From Gymnothorax reevesii (lineage: Eukaryota > Chordata > Actinopteri > Anguilliformes > Muraenidae), in contig CM056573.1 of the NCBI GenBank assembly GCA_029721435.1, positions 152,417,947 to 152,481,946 of the forward strand: DNA of 64,000 nt. Direction: 5' to 3'. The position numbers were made by a program, and so were the translations under genes. Position 1 is the stretch's first letter. Each line of letters starts with the position of its first letter. A model generated the notes under the pieces. The model saw nothing but the letters and a program-made list of their open reading frames with translations. It ran no database searches and was not told where the DNA came from. This document shows, in pieces, positions 11,138-20,439 of the stretch.

Positions 11138-12363
11138 AGAGGAAATACGGGCAGATTTTGGAATTTTAAAAAATATGCTCAATCTTTTGTTTATGTAGTA
11201 TAGATTCTTAAATTTCAGTGCAACTGCCAAAAAAATCTTTCTCTACCTCAGAATAATACTTTTAAAATGACATCTGCTCAGCAGCTCCGACGCGAGAAGT
11301 AAACGAGAATGAATGGGACAATGCGAGATTTGCGCTGCGAGACGTCATCAGCAGAACACTCGCGCGCACATTGTGCATTGTTTACCATAATTTAGAGAGG
11401 ATTATTCGGCGGATCAATCGGCATTTCAAGCGTGTTGTATAATCGTAGAATCAGTTCCAAGGCCTATGAGTTTGCAGAATGCCGGCGAGGTTTTGAGTGC
11501 CGAGTGTTTTTTACAGAAGTGCCGAAATTTCCTACAGAAGTGCCGAGGCGTCTCGCACAAGTGCCGAAATACCCTGCCAAGTGCCGAAATAACTGGATGC
11601 CGAAATAACTACTGGTGGGCGACCAGATCTCGTCATTTATTTTGAGTTTTTCGTTATTTATTTTTAAAATGTTCAGTATTTTGAGCTGGGAAATGACCTC
11701 AATATTCCACGCCAGAATGTACACAATATCGCAGATGTCATTCCCATAACCGGAACTGGGCGACTGCCACGCTTTGGTCTGCAGCAGACGATATTCTCAC
11801 CCATTTGGGACATACATACAGGACCAGTTCTCGCCACTCAATGTCCCGCTCAATAAATGCAATATTAAAAAAAAATTTTGATGATAAATCGATAATGTAA
11901 TGTAAGAAGAAAATGGGAAAATAATTTTTTTAAATATACACCGGTCGTAAGGTACGCGTGGAGCGTGATGATGTCACCACCCCCTCCCCTGTCAACACTG
12001 CATACTTTGAGATATTGATATTGAAAGTAAATAGTCATGCACTGCGTCAAAACTATCATCCACTGATGAAAACGAACAAGATAAATCCACATCAACGCAC
12101 TCAAAGTCAGCATCCGCCATTGTTACTTCTAGTCTACTCTCTTCAGCAGCCCTCGGCGTGTTCCGCCCGTGACTTCATGCGGTCACGTGACTGTCCAGCC
12201 TCGCCCGCCTCCGTTTTTCATGCGGTCACCGAGTGGGTTGCATAAACATCAAAATAATGTGGAATAACCGTATTTTCGGCCCATTTGGATATTGTATTCT
12301 TTTTCAGTAATTTAAATTTTTATCAGTTTATAACTAACAAGGTAGGTGGCCCGTATTTCCTCT
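11138..12363. mobile_element. Non-autonomous TTAA-target DNA element (1,226 bp)
   Basis: The ends are a perfect 15-bp inverted repeat, AGAGGAAATACGGGC at 11138-11152 and GCCCGTATTTCCTCT at 12349-12363. TTAA is duplicated on both sides (11134-11137 and 12364-12367). Comparison with the related Tc1 at 39861-41222 (GGTACATACAGGTTTT) shows the element interrupts otherwise continuous Tc1 sequence. TTAA duplication is typical of piggyBac and Kolobok transposases. No transposase is encoded. The interior is GC-richer than its surroundings, contains several CpG-rich tracts, and has GTGCCGA-type repeats at 11498-11610. Confidence 0.9.
11498..11610. repeat. Degenerate GTGCCGAAA repeats
   Basis: The word (A)GTGCCGA(AAT) occurs about six times at irregular 16-32 bp spacing within the TTAA element. 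Such subterminal repeats can be transposase-binding sites, but that is an inference. Confidence 0.6.
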
Positions 12364-12952
12364 TTAAGGTTTTAGAGCAACATATGCTCCCCTCCAGACG
12401 ACATCTCTTCCAGGGAAGGCCTTGTGTATTTTAGCAGGACAATGCAAAACCACACACTGCAGCTATTACCACAGCATGGCTTCGTAGTAGAACAGTCCGT
12501 GTGCTGAACTGGCCTGCCTGCAGTCCTGATCTTTAACCAATTGAGAAAATCTGGCGCATATTTAATCGAAAAGTCCATCAAAGGAAACCCAAAACTCTTC
12601 AGCAGATGGAAGCCTGCTGTATAGACAAGAGTGGAATCAAACTCCAATGGCTAAACTCAAGAAACTTGTCTCCTCAATGCCCAGACGCCTCCACTGAGTG
12701 TTAAAAAGAAGAGGGGATGCTACACCATGGTAAACAGGCTCCTGTCCCAATGTTTTTGAGACTCGTAGCAGCCATCAAATTTGAAATGAGCTCATTTTGT
12801 GGATAAAATTGAAAATTTCTCAGTTTCAACATTTGCAGTGTTATCTCTGTTCTATTTTGAATAAAATGCTGGCTGGTGTGTTTTGAAAGTCATTGCGTTT
12901 TTATTTTATTCACAATTTACAATTTGTCCCAACTATTTCGGAATTGGTGTTG

Positions 12953-13150
12953 TCTACGATTTATTGCAATGGGGATTTAGTTGTCATTCCTTAGAAAAAG
13001 AGTAGTGTCATCCGCCAGTTGAGTAATAAAGAGTTCTCTGCCTAAAATATTGATGCCATTAACTGCACTTGATTTGATGTGATCAGCCAAAAGCTGAGCT
13101 ACCAATAGGAAGAGGTACGATGAAGCGAGACACCCTTGTTACTCCGGCTG
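12953..13150 (-). pseudogene. L1 LINE ORF2, reverse-transcriptase active-site segment
   Basis: On the minus strand, 13135 to 12955 reads QGCLASSYLFLLVAQLLADH, then ITQLADDTTLFLRN. This covers RT motifs B and C, including the catalytic DD pair (LADD here). The frame continues at 8436 on the far side of the Tc1 nest (FSKPSGLGLNLKKCE), so both pieces are one L1. The similarity ends near 13150, where the L1 is 5'-truncated and different sequence begins. Confidence 0.85.
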
Positions 13151-13168
13151 GTAGGCCATAAGTCTAAG

Positions 13169-13217
13169 TTTCGGCTCCGTTCTTGTTTTCTGGGGGGTTG
13201 CGATTGTCCTGCTCATG
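13169..13217. repeat. Dispersed short repeat, copy 2 (partner at 2935-2978)
   Basis: Same unit and orientation as at 2935-2978. It begins shortly after the 5'-truncated edge of the L1. Beyond GCTCATG the flanks are unrelated. Confidence 0.55.
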
Positions 13218-14450
13218 AAGAAGACATTCCTTATTAATATATTATTCAAAGACTTTATGTAAAAAAAAAGGAGACAGTTCATTAACCCCTTTCTGCAGAT
13301 GCAGATGTAAATTCCTTCATTGACAAACTCAGCGCTTCCTTATATCCACCCAAGTGCTGGTGTTGATAGCCAATCACTCAATCATGCACTCGGGCTCTTC
13401 TGCGTAACTGCACAGTTACAGTTCACGCCCTCGTGAAACTCTCCCAGTAACAATGTATTGATTGACTCATTTCTTATACAATTCCCGAGTGTTTAAACTT
13501 TCCAGAGTAAGTGAAACATATTGATTGGACAAACACAGAGCACATAAGCCTATGCATATCAGCAAGCTTGGTTGTATCCTTTCTACGTTGTGCACATTGC
13601 GCGGCTGAAACAGACGCGATTTATAGAAAAAAAGACTCGCAAAACTGGCCTTGGGGTATTCAGTTACATTTACAGGATTTAAATGAGATAAGGACATGGT
13701 CAATGGGAATTATTTCGAATGAAACAGGAGGGTTCCTTTTACTGGACACATCAGTCTCTGGAGGAGGGATTCAATGAAATAGATTTGGCTGCTACTTTCT
13801 TTTTTTGTTTTGGAATGTATACTGTATTCAACAAGGTCGAATGCCGAGGTTTTTTTCCCGTTTAAAACGTGAACTGCCCGTGCATTTGGGTGGACCCCTG
13901 ATACGTTCATTGCACCGTTCTGTTGAATCTAGGGGGGCATGTAATGTTTGATCTTCCCTGAAAGTGGAATGTCTGTTCGGTTAAAATAAGGTAGATTTCA
14001 GAATTCAGATATTACTGAGTTAGCGAGTTGTACTTGTTCCTTATGAGTGTTGAAATGAGTTTGTGAGCTCGGAAGTGGGAACTGTATGCTAAAATCATTG
14101 CAGGGTGAATGATCTGACTGTTTCATCAACAGTTTATTTAATGATTATGTGTGCTGGCTTGGGGGACTTTGAAGAAAAATGGAAAAAACTCTAAACTTTA
14201 CTCTGGAGAAAAGGCATGTTTTGTGTTTGAAGAGGTTACTAGACACCACTAATGTTCAACTGCACTGATTGATAAATTCATGCTACACTCAACCAGAAAA
14301 TCATTAGTTCATATTCAATTTCATGCCTCAAAACTTTATATGTGTTAAATACGTGATTATTTTATGATTTGAAAGTGTACCATTTCGAGGGATCTCACTC
14401 CCTGGGGAGCCACTTGGATAGCTGAATAATTTGGCTAATAGCATGTAGGT
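13218..14450. other. Unassigned DNA
   Basis: No family is recognised. Open frames at 13467-13703, 13511-13777 and 13710-13910 overlap on opposite strands and have no motif. An A-run lies at 13261-13269. Confidence 0.45.
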
Positions 14451-14476
14451 ATTGCTCCTAACAGAATTACAATCAA

Positions 14477-15208
14477 TTGGCTGCAGCATTGCCTTCAGAA
14501 TGGAAAAGAAATACTAACAAAATAACTTCTCAGGAAGTAGTATGTCGGCCCTCCATAAACAATTTCTGTTGGGTTGCTCATAAAAAAATCAATAGGAAAA
14601 TGTACGCTTTCTTTATGGAGAAAAATAACCTAAAGGAAATTCCCTACAGAATTCATACATATTGGGAGGATTTAGTAGACACGCCAATCCCTTGGCTACG
14701 AGTTTTTAACTTAAATAATCAAATTTCTATTGGGACAAGGACTAGAATTTTCCAATACAAATTGTTATATAAAATCTTGGCATCAAATAAAATGTTGCAA
14801 ATATGGGGTATAAAGGAATCCAATGCATGTAGACTTTGTGAGGACGAGGAAGAGACCTTGGTCCACTTATTTTGGTATTGTCCATATGCTGTTGGCTTCT
14901 GGATACAGGTGCAGGAATGGCTACAAACACTTAATATTCCATTCGAGGTGACCTTGTTTACAGTTATGCTGGGGGACCTGAAAGATATTTGTCCAAAATT
15001 AAATAACATAATTATAGTTCTTGGAAAAATCTTTATTTTTCATACACAAAATAAGAATGCACTAAGATTAAGCAATTTCAAAATGTTTGTTAAAAAGAGC
15101 TATAATCTGGAAGGTATAGCTATGAGAAACCTGGGCAGAGCATCTGAATTTTTAAGGGTGTGGCAGAAAATAAGTACAGGTGAGGGATGGGCATTACTCA
15201 CCATATGA
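14477..15208 (+). pseudogene. L1 LINE ORF2 C-terminal domain (5'-truncated)
   Basis: This 243-codon open frame is the C-terminal end of an L1-type ORF2. Recognisable blocks are IPYRIHTYWEDLVDTPIPWL (about residues 55-74), RTRIFQYKLLYKILASNKML (about 88-107) and the zinc-knuckle signature CRLCEDEEETLVHLFWYC (about 118-135). It also has the tail block LGRASEFLRVWQKI. The frame ends at a natural stop at 15206-15208 followed by a 3' UTR. The element has lost the endonuclease and RT by 5' truncation; the ATG at 14477 is not a real start. This copy is distinct from the L1 at 6707-13150. Confidence 0.88.
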
Positions 15209-15528
15209 ATGAATCTTATCTGCGTGAATAAGTTTGTGTGATCTGTTCTTTTTTTTTTTATTATGGAGACATCATTGCATGTAAAATACAATTCCAATCA
15301 TGCATTGGAATGATGAGGCTTTAGGAGGTTTGGGGGGTTCACAGGAGGATTGATAGCTTTGAGAGTTGTTAGTGTGTGGTTAAGTACTTTATTTTTCTAG
15401 GTTTTTTTTCCTTTCATTGCTTTATTATATATTTTTTTCTTTTCTTTTCTGTATTTCCTTTGTTCATCCCCTCCCTGAAGAGGTGATATATCATTGTATT
15501 TAAGTCCGGCAAAATAATAAAGTTGTCC
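15209..15528 (+). repeat. L1 3' untranslated region
   Basis: Sequence after the ORF2 stop runs to an AATAATAAAGTTGT tail, typical of an L1 3' end. At about 15528 it joins inverted ORF1 sequence with no intervening A-tail. Confidence 0.65.
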
Positions 15529-16113
15529 TCCAAAGAGGGGCCACAGTTTTTGTCTATTTTCACTGTCCTCCTGTGTTAAGTCTTCCATGAAGTGTAAGCC
15601 CTTACTCTGGAGATAGGAGTTATTTTTTGTCGCTTTCCACGAAGCTTTCCATCCCTGTATCTTCTGGAGATAAACCGCATGATAACTCCTTGGGATTTTA
15701 TGTTATCCTGTCGAGGTTTTCCCACTCGGTGTGCGACATCTATGGCAGCGAGAAGCATTTCCTTTTCCTCCTGTAAAAATGCCTGACAAACACTGGTCAC
15801 TCGAGCTCGCACATCCTCCTCCATGTCCTCTTGCAAGCCGTGGAGCCGCAGGTTCCAACGGCGACTGTAGTGCTCCAAGTCGCTGACCCGGTTCATGGTT
15901 TTCAGAGCAAAGTTCTCGTTTTTTTTTTACCCTCTTTTCAAAGTGTGAGACCTTTTCACTCAGGAGTTTAATCTCTCCATAAACAGATTCCATCATCTTT
16001 TCGAGGGTGTCTCTCCTGCTATTAATAAGATCAGCCAAGGCACGAACCGCATCATCTGAGCCAGACCCGGTCAAAGCAGGTTTCTTCGGGAGTGGAGGCT
16101 TACTTAGTGCCAC
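15523..16113 (-). pseudogene. L1 ORF1 (RNA-binding protein) pseudogene
   Basis: On the minus strand the relic starts at 16113 (MALSKPPLPKKPALTG). A predicted coiled-coil stretch follows (ADLINSRRDTLEKMMESVYG, then KLLSEKVSHFEKRVKKK). The frame shifts in the poly-T/A run at about 15921-15930 and continues as VSDLEHYSRRWNLRLHGLQE, the start of the RRM-like domain of L1 ORF1 proteins. It then passes through AAIDVAHRVGKPR to ITPISRV. A second shift near 15590 leads to HFMEDLTQEDSENRQKLWPL, part of the C-terminal domain. Similarity ends abruptly at about 15528, where the opposite-strand L1 3' UTR begins. ORF1 proteins form trimers that bind LINE RNA; this copy is broken and lacks its C-terminus. 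Confidence 0.85.
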
Positions 16114-16429
16114 AGGTCGGGACTAAAAATTCTGTCATTTTTAGTGGATTTCGACTTGCAATGTAAAATACACATACGATAGATAGTGTGTCACAGTTGA
16201 TCGCACAAATGGCGTCACAGCTCTTGGCCCAATTCACAATGCTGTTCAAGGGCAATATTGGCAGTTGCTTAAAACCCATTTTACATCCTCTCTTCAAGTA
16301 TCACCTCCGGGTGAAAAGTGTTGATAGTTCGCAAAAGTATTGCATGCCCTTTCGGATGATACCAAATACGAAAATTTTCATAAAGTTTCAAATCAATACA
16401 CGACTACTTTAAAAAAGGCATCTAGATGG
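16114..16429. other. Unassigned DNA
   Basis: Possibly the 5' leader of the minus-strand L1 ORF1 relic. No distinctive motif is seen. Confidence 0.35.
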
Positions 16430-16439
16430 CAATAAAATG

Positions 16440-17010
16440 TTGCATCAAAACCTGCATACATTGTTCATATATGGTGTATTCACGGATGCACAAGTTACCC
16501 ATGCCATGTGTACTAATGCACCCCCACGCTATCATGGATGCTGGCTTTTGAACTGTCTGCTGACAACATGCTGGATGACCCCTCTCCTCTTTAGCCCAGA
16601 GGACATGGTATCCATGATTTCCATAAAGAATTTCGCAATTTGATTAGTCAGACCACAGGGCAGTTTTCCACTCCGCCTCAGTACATTTTAAGTGAGCTTG
16701 GACCCAGAGAAAGAGGGTATTTCTGGATCTTGTTTATGTATGGTTTTATCTCTACATGGCAGTTTTAACTTGCATTTGTGGAAGCAGTGACTAACTGTGT
16801 TTACTGACAGTGGTTAGCAGAAGTGTTCCTGAGTCCATGCAGTGATTTCCACTCTAGAATCCCGCCTGTTCATAATGGAGTGCTGCCTGAGGACTTGAAA
16901 ATCACACCCATTCAAAATTAGATTTTGGCCTTGTCCCATGCGTACAGAGATTTCTCTGGATTCTCAGAATCTTTTAATGATCTTATGCACCACATAAGAT
17001 CACCACATTC
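16440..17010 (-). pseudogene. Tc1 transposase fragment
   Basis: On the minus strand this matches, in degraded form, the central part of the Tc1 transposase at 49257-50279. Parallels are the plus-strand texts GATGCTGGCTTTTGAACT (16538), TTTCCATAAAGAATTTCGCA near 16620, CAGTTTTAACTTGCA (16760) and GACAGTGGTTAGCAGAAGTG (16807). Many substitutions and stops are present and no terminal inverted repeats were found. Confidence 0.7.
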
Positions 17011-17139
17011 ACCACTTTCATGAGTCAGCAGAGGTTGAAAAAGCTTCAATGTTGATCAAGACAAATAAGTACAAGGTACAATACTGCTCCTTAGATCATG
17101 AGGACAGTTGTCTCAAAATCCCATAGATAGTATGACAGA

Positions 17140-17608
17140 AATGACAAAAAAATTGTATAATTATTATTTTTTCTTTTTAATTTGGCATCTCCAATCCCAC
17201 CCGAATCTGGAATGCCCAATTGAGGAACTACGTACAAGGCTTGCTCGTACGCTACCCCTTGTTGCCAATTCAGGAGAGAGGGACGGTTTTACGACTCTCC
17301 TCCAAAGCACATGCACATCAATACTGCTTCTTTACTGTCATTGGTTGAATCCTTGCAAGTTCAGAATGATGGCGGAGGATACCCGAACATGAACAAGCTT
17401 CGAATGTTCCTGATGAGCGCCCTGCTGGCCAACAGATGGCACTTGAGCAACAAACAAAGCAAACATTTTACATTTCCCATCCCGGCAGCCACTTCCCAGT
17501 TTGCATTCCTGTTGCGCAATGGCCAATTGTGTGCTATTTGTGCAAAAGCTGCCGACCACTGCCGATTGGTAAGACCGGGGCTCGAACCCATACCCTGATA
17601 GCTCACTC
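17140..17608 (-). repeat. SINE-like unit with RNA polymerase III B-box
   Basis: Read on the minus strand, a GGGTTCGAGCCCCGG sequence at about 17575-17590 fits the B-box of a tRNA-derived promoter (GGTTCRANNCC). The unit then runs about 430 bp to an A-rich tail at 17140-17175. An A-box is not clear, because the head seems cut by the TTAA element that starts at 17611. This could be a SINE or a chance B-box. Confidence 0.4.
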
Positions 17609-17610
17609 GA

Positions 17611-18992
17611 TTAAAGGAACAGTCCACCGTACTTTCATAATGAAATATGTTTTTCTATGAAATGAGACGAGATGATACGTACCTCTCCGAGTTTTGAGCG
17701 ACCACCCAGTCAGCCAGACGCGCTGCCACTCCTGTTAGCATTTGTAGCTAGACTCATTGTGGTCATCGGTATTTTTCGGGGCTGTAGTTAGATGCGACCA
17801 AAGTCTTCCACATTTTTCCTGTTTACATAGGTTTATATGACCAGTGACATGAGTTCGGGTTCCGGTATGCAAATCCAAACGTGGCTTTTTCTATGCTGTG
17901 GGAAGTGCGTACTATAATGACAGGCGTAGTAACACCTTCTGCGCGCTTCGACAGCGCATGATGAGCAGATGACAGGTATATCACCCCAAAAATGTGATTT
18001 TAGCTATAGCCATATTCCCAGGATTTGGCTTAATTAACCACGAACGATGTTCGCATGATTTGTCTCGATTACCTGTTACTGATGTTTGCTCATTGGCATT
18101 CTTAATGAGGCATTTGCTGCTCCAACGAGAAACGAGAGGATTTATAACTAGCAACACATTTCCAGCCGTTCTCACTGATGGGTGATGAACTGGCTTTAAG
18201 CAACAGATAAAATACGTGAAAATATCTGATAATTAATGTGTTAATAATCCATAAGTTCGAAATGCTGTTTCATAAATCTAACATTCGATCCACGCATATT
18301 TTAATATTGTCGATGCTTTGTTTCCCTTCCCACTCGGCGTCAGTTGCACTCTCAGGACCATCACATCTGGAGCTATGGTTAGCTGAGCACATCTAAGAAA
18401 ACCATATCAATATCCCAGTACTAGCAAGCCAGTTGCATCAGAAGATGTAAAAGTAAATTCAATATAAAACCTAAACAGAATATCTTGCTAGCTCTCTAGC
18501 AAGCCTTGCTAGCTACTCAACTTTGCTACTGCTCGATGAAAAAATGAAAGCTAGCTCCAGATATTAATCTAATGAGGAAATTTGGGTTGTGCAACACTGG
18601 ATGTTTGTCGCTTAAAGCCAGTTCATGACAGTCACCAGAGCAAACGGCTGGAAATGATGCTAGATAGAAGCGTTGCTGTGGGGCAGCCAATGTCTCATTA
18701 ACAGTGCTAATGAACAAACAGTAGCAGCTAATCGAGACATATCATGCGAACATCATTCACGGTCAATTAAGTCAAATCTTGGGAACAGTGGCAATAGTTA
18801 AAATCCCATTTTTGAGATTATATTCCTGCAACCTGCTCAGCACCTGATGTAGACTGATAATTGACAGAAGCAAACTTAAAATAGTAAAGCGAGCCAGTTT
18901 ATTTCAGAATTTACTTAGCCCCATTTTGTGCACATAGCATGTTAGAATAGCACATCAGAGAGAATTCACTGGAAGTATGCTTGCTCACCACA
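17611..18992. mobile_element. Left end of a TTAA-type DNA element with foldback interior
   Basis: At 17611-17614 a TTAA is followed by AGGAACAGTCCACCG, which I recognise as a common fish TTAA-element terminus. The interior contains an inverted repeat (17959-18204 against 18606-18843). The matching right terminus was not found, so the right limit given is only where the next element begins. No transposase is visible. Confidence 0.5.
17959..18843. repeat. Inverted repeat, ~245-bp arms, 400-bp spacer
   Basis: The left arm 17959-18204 and the reverse complement of 18606-18843 agree over their length with scattered mismatches. Examples are GATGTTCGCATGATTTGTCTC against GAGACATATCATGCGAACATC, and GAACTGGCTTTAAGCAAC against GTCGCTTAAAGCCAGTTC. 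The arms are imperfect, so this is an old foldback structure. Confidence 0.85.
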
Positions 18993-19590
18993 AGCCATGT
19001 TTCCATCCACACTTTCTGAGGCGAATGAAGTCATATCGAATTAAAAATGCCTTCGGGAAACGGTGACATTCGACTTGATTTAAAGACTATCGACACAAAG
19101 TTCATACGGTTGATTTGATCGGATTTTATTTTGATTAGCAAAAGGCTTATGCAATAAATGCTGATGGAAACGTTATTTGCCGAATAAATCTGCAACTGCA
19201 TCGTGACGGTGTTTTGATGCTGTCGTTCCCTTCTGATAATGGTTTGCTATGTTGCTGATAGCTGGCACATAAGCACGTACAAATTACCATCATTTGAATG
19301 GTAGACGCAATTCATTTTGGCTAACCAGCTAAATTAGTCGGGTAACACACTACTTTTGTTCACTTGAAGGTTCTGCGATTCAGTGCGAAAATGAATGGAA
19401 ACAGCTTAAAATGTCAGAAATCCATTCGGTACACTAATTTGACCGCATAACAGCATGTGACGTCATTACGCACAACTTTTTATTCGCTTTAATGACGTTA
19501 GATGGAAACGCATTTTCACCTGCTTATTTCGCATGAATATTTTTGGCGAACTTCAGATAGTTTGATTGACAAGTGGATGGAAACATAGCT
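18993..19590. mobile_element. MITE with ATGTTTCCATCCAC terminal repeats
   Basis: The left end AGCCATGTTTCCATCCAC and the right end GTGGATGGAAACATAGCT are inverted copies. Further GATGGAAACG and GTTTCCATCTAA words recur inside. At about 600 bp with no coding frame it is a non-autonomous DNA element. The target duplication is not clear, and the superfamily is not assigned. Confidence 0.75.
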
Positions 19591-20435
19591 AGAGACAACT
19601 CAGAAATTCTATTTCAATTGTTCTGCACCTAGTGAATGGGCCTCAGTTCCAATCGCTGTGCCTTAGGGTTTTTCTGCCACCTGGCAGAGGTCTGCGTTCT
19701 TGCGCTGTTCTAGTTTGTTCTGTTGCGAGAATCAGTCCATATCCATTTCCCCTCAGCTTGCTTTATAGTTCATTGATATATTTTTTTTAGCATTTTCCTA
19801 TCCACATTTATGATGAGATAAAACAGCATGTCTTACAAAACTCACAAGACGGAATATATTTATTTCTGCGTCCAGTTGGCTTGATATGCTCAAGAAAATG
19901 TTTCTGAATTAAGTGACTCTTTTGTTAACTCCTGGATGGGCTGTTTATGAATCTCACCGCCCGTGGTTGTGCTAAGGGTAAATTGATTGATTAATGAGTG
20001 ACGCTCAAGTCTCATTACAACACTCCTTCCTAAGCTTCGCTTATGCATGATGAAAAATATAGATTTTTCCGACTTAGGTGCACGTGTTACGGCTGCTCGT
20101 GTAACAATAAAACCAGTGACATAACCAAATTGCTAGTTCACACACAACCAATTTCTGATTAAGAATCGAATAATAAACTGAATTAATTTACTGAGCAAAT
20201 GGGCTTCAAATAAGCTTTGTTGCCATTAACGATTAGGAAATACAGCTTGCAGCAACAAGGAAGGCTACAATGAGATTGCAAGGACGGTAACTAAGTGAAA
20301 TTTCTCATTTCCTGTTTAATTAGATAATTAATTGACATTCATACGATCTCATATCATGGCGTGGTGGGGAAAATATTCTTAAATATCAAGGTATTACCAT
20401 AATCACAGTTCAACAGAGAGAACAAACCAGGCCTT
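19591..20435. other. Unassigned DNA
   Basis: No gene or element end was identified. Confidence 0.45.
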
Positions 20436-20439
20436 TTAA

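Larger units (their letters stand above)
10530..12733 (+). pseudogene. Tc1 transposase pseudogene (family 2), split
   Basis: The relic begins at the ATG at 10530 (MARGSPTCEGL) and ends near the TAA at 12731-12733. Readable pieces are the helix-turn-helix region (QRKIANALKVSLSTVHNI, about 10595-10650) and WAQEHFKKPLSVD at 10800-10840. The block from RRRVLWAKAHLKRT to 10965 precedes the expected first aspartate. The relic resumes after 12367 with a DNAKPHTAA-like stretch near 12435-12470 and an IEKIW-like stretch near 12540-12560. Stops and frameshifts are frequent, and the TTAA element at 11138-12363 divides it. The family is close to the transposases at 39977-40996 and 49257-50279. Confidence 0.8.
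8439..12952 (+). mobile_element. Tc1/mariner element (family 2), split by two insertions
   Basis: The left end starts CAACCCCAATTCTGAAATAG and the right end is the matching inverted sequence ending CGGAATTGGTGTTG. A TA lies just left (8437-8438); the TA expected on the right is degraded. Between the ends, once the Tc1 at 8523-10253 and the TTAA element at 11138-12363 are set aside, there is about 1.55 kb of Tc1-like sequence with a plus-strand transposase relic. The whole unit sits inside the L1 ORF2, whose two halves resume exactly at its edges. Confidence 0.85.
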
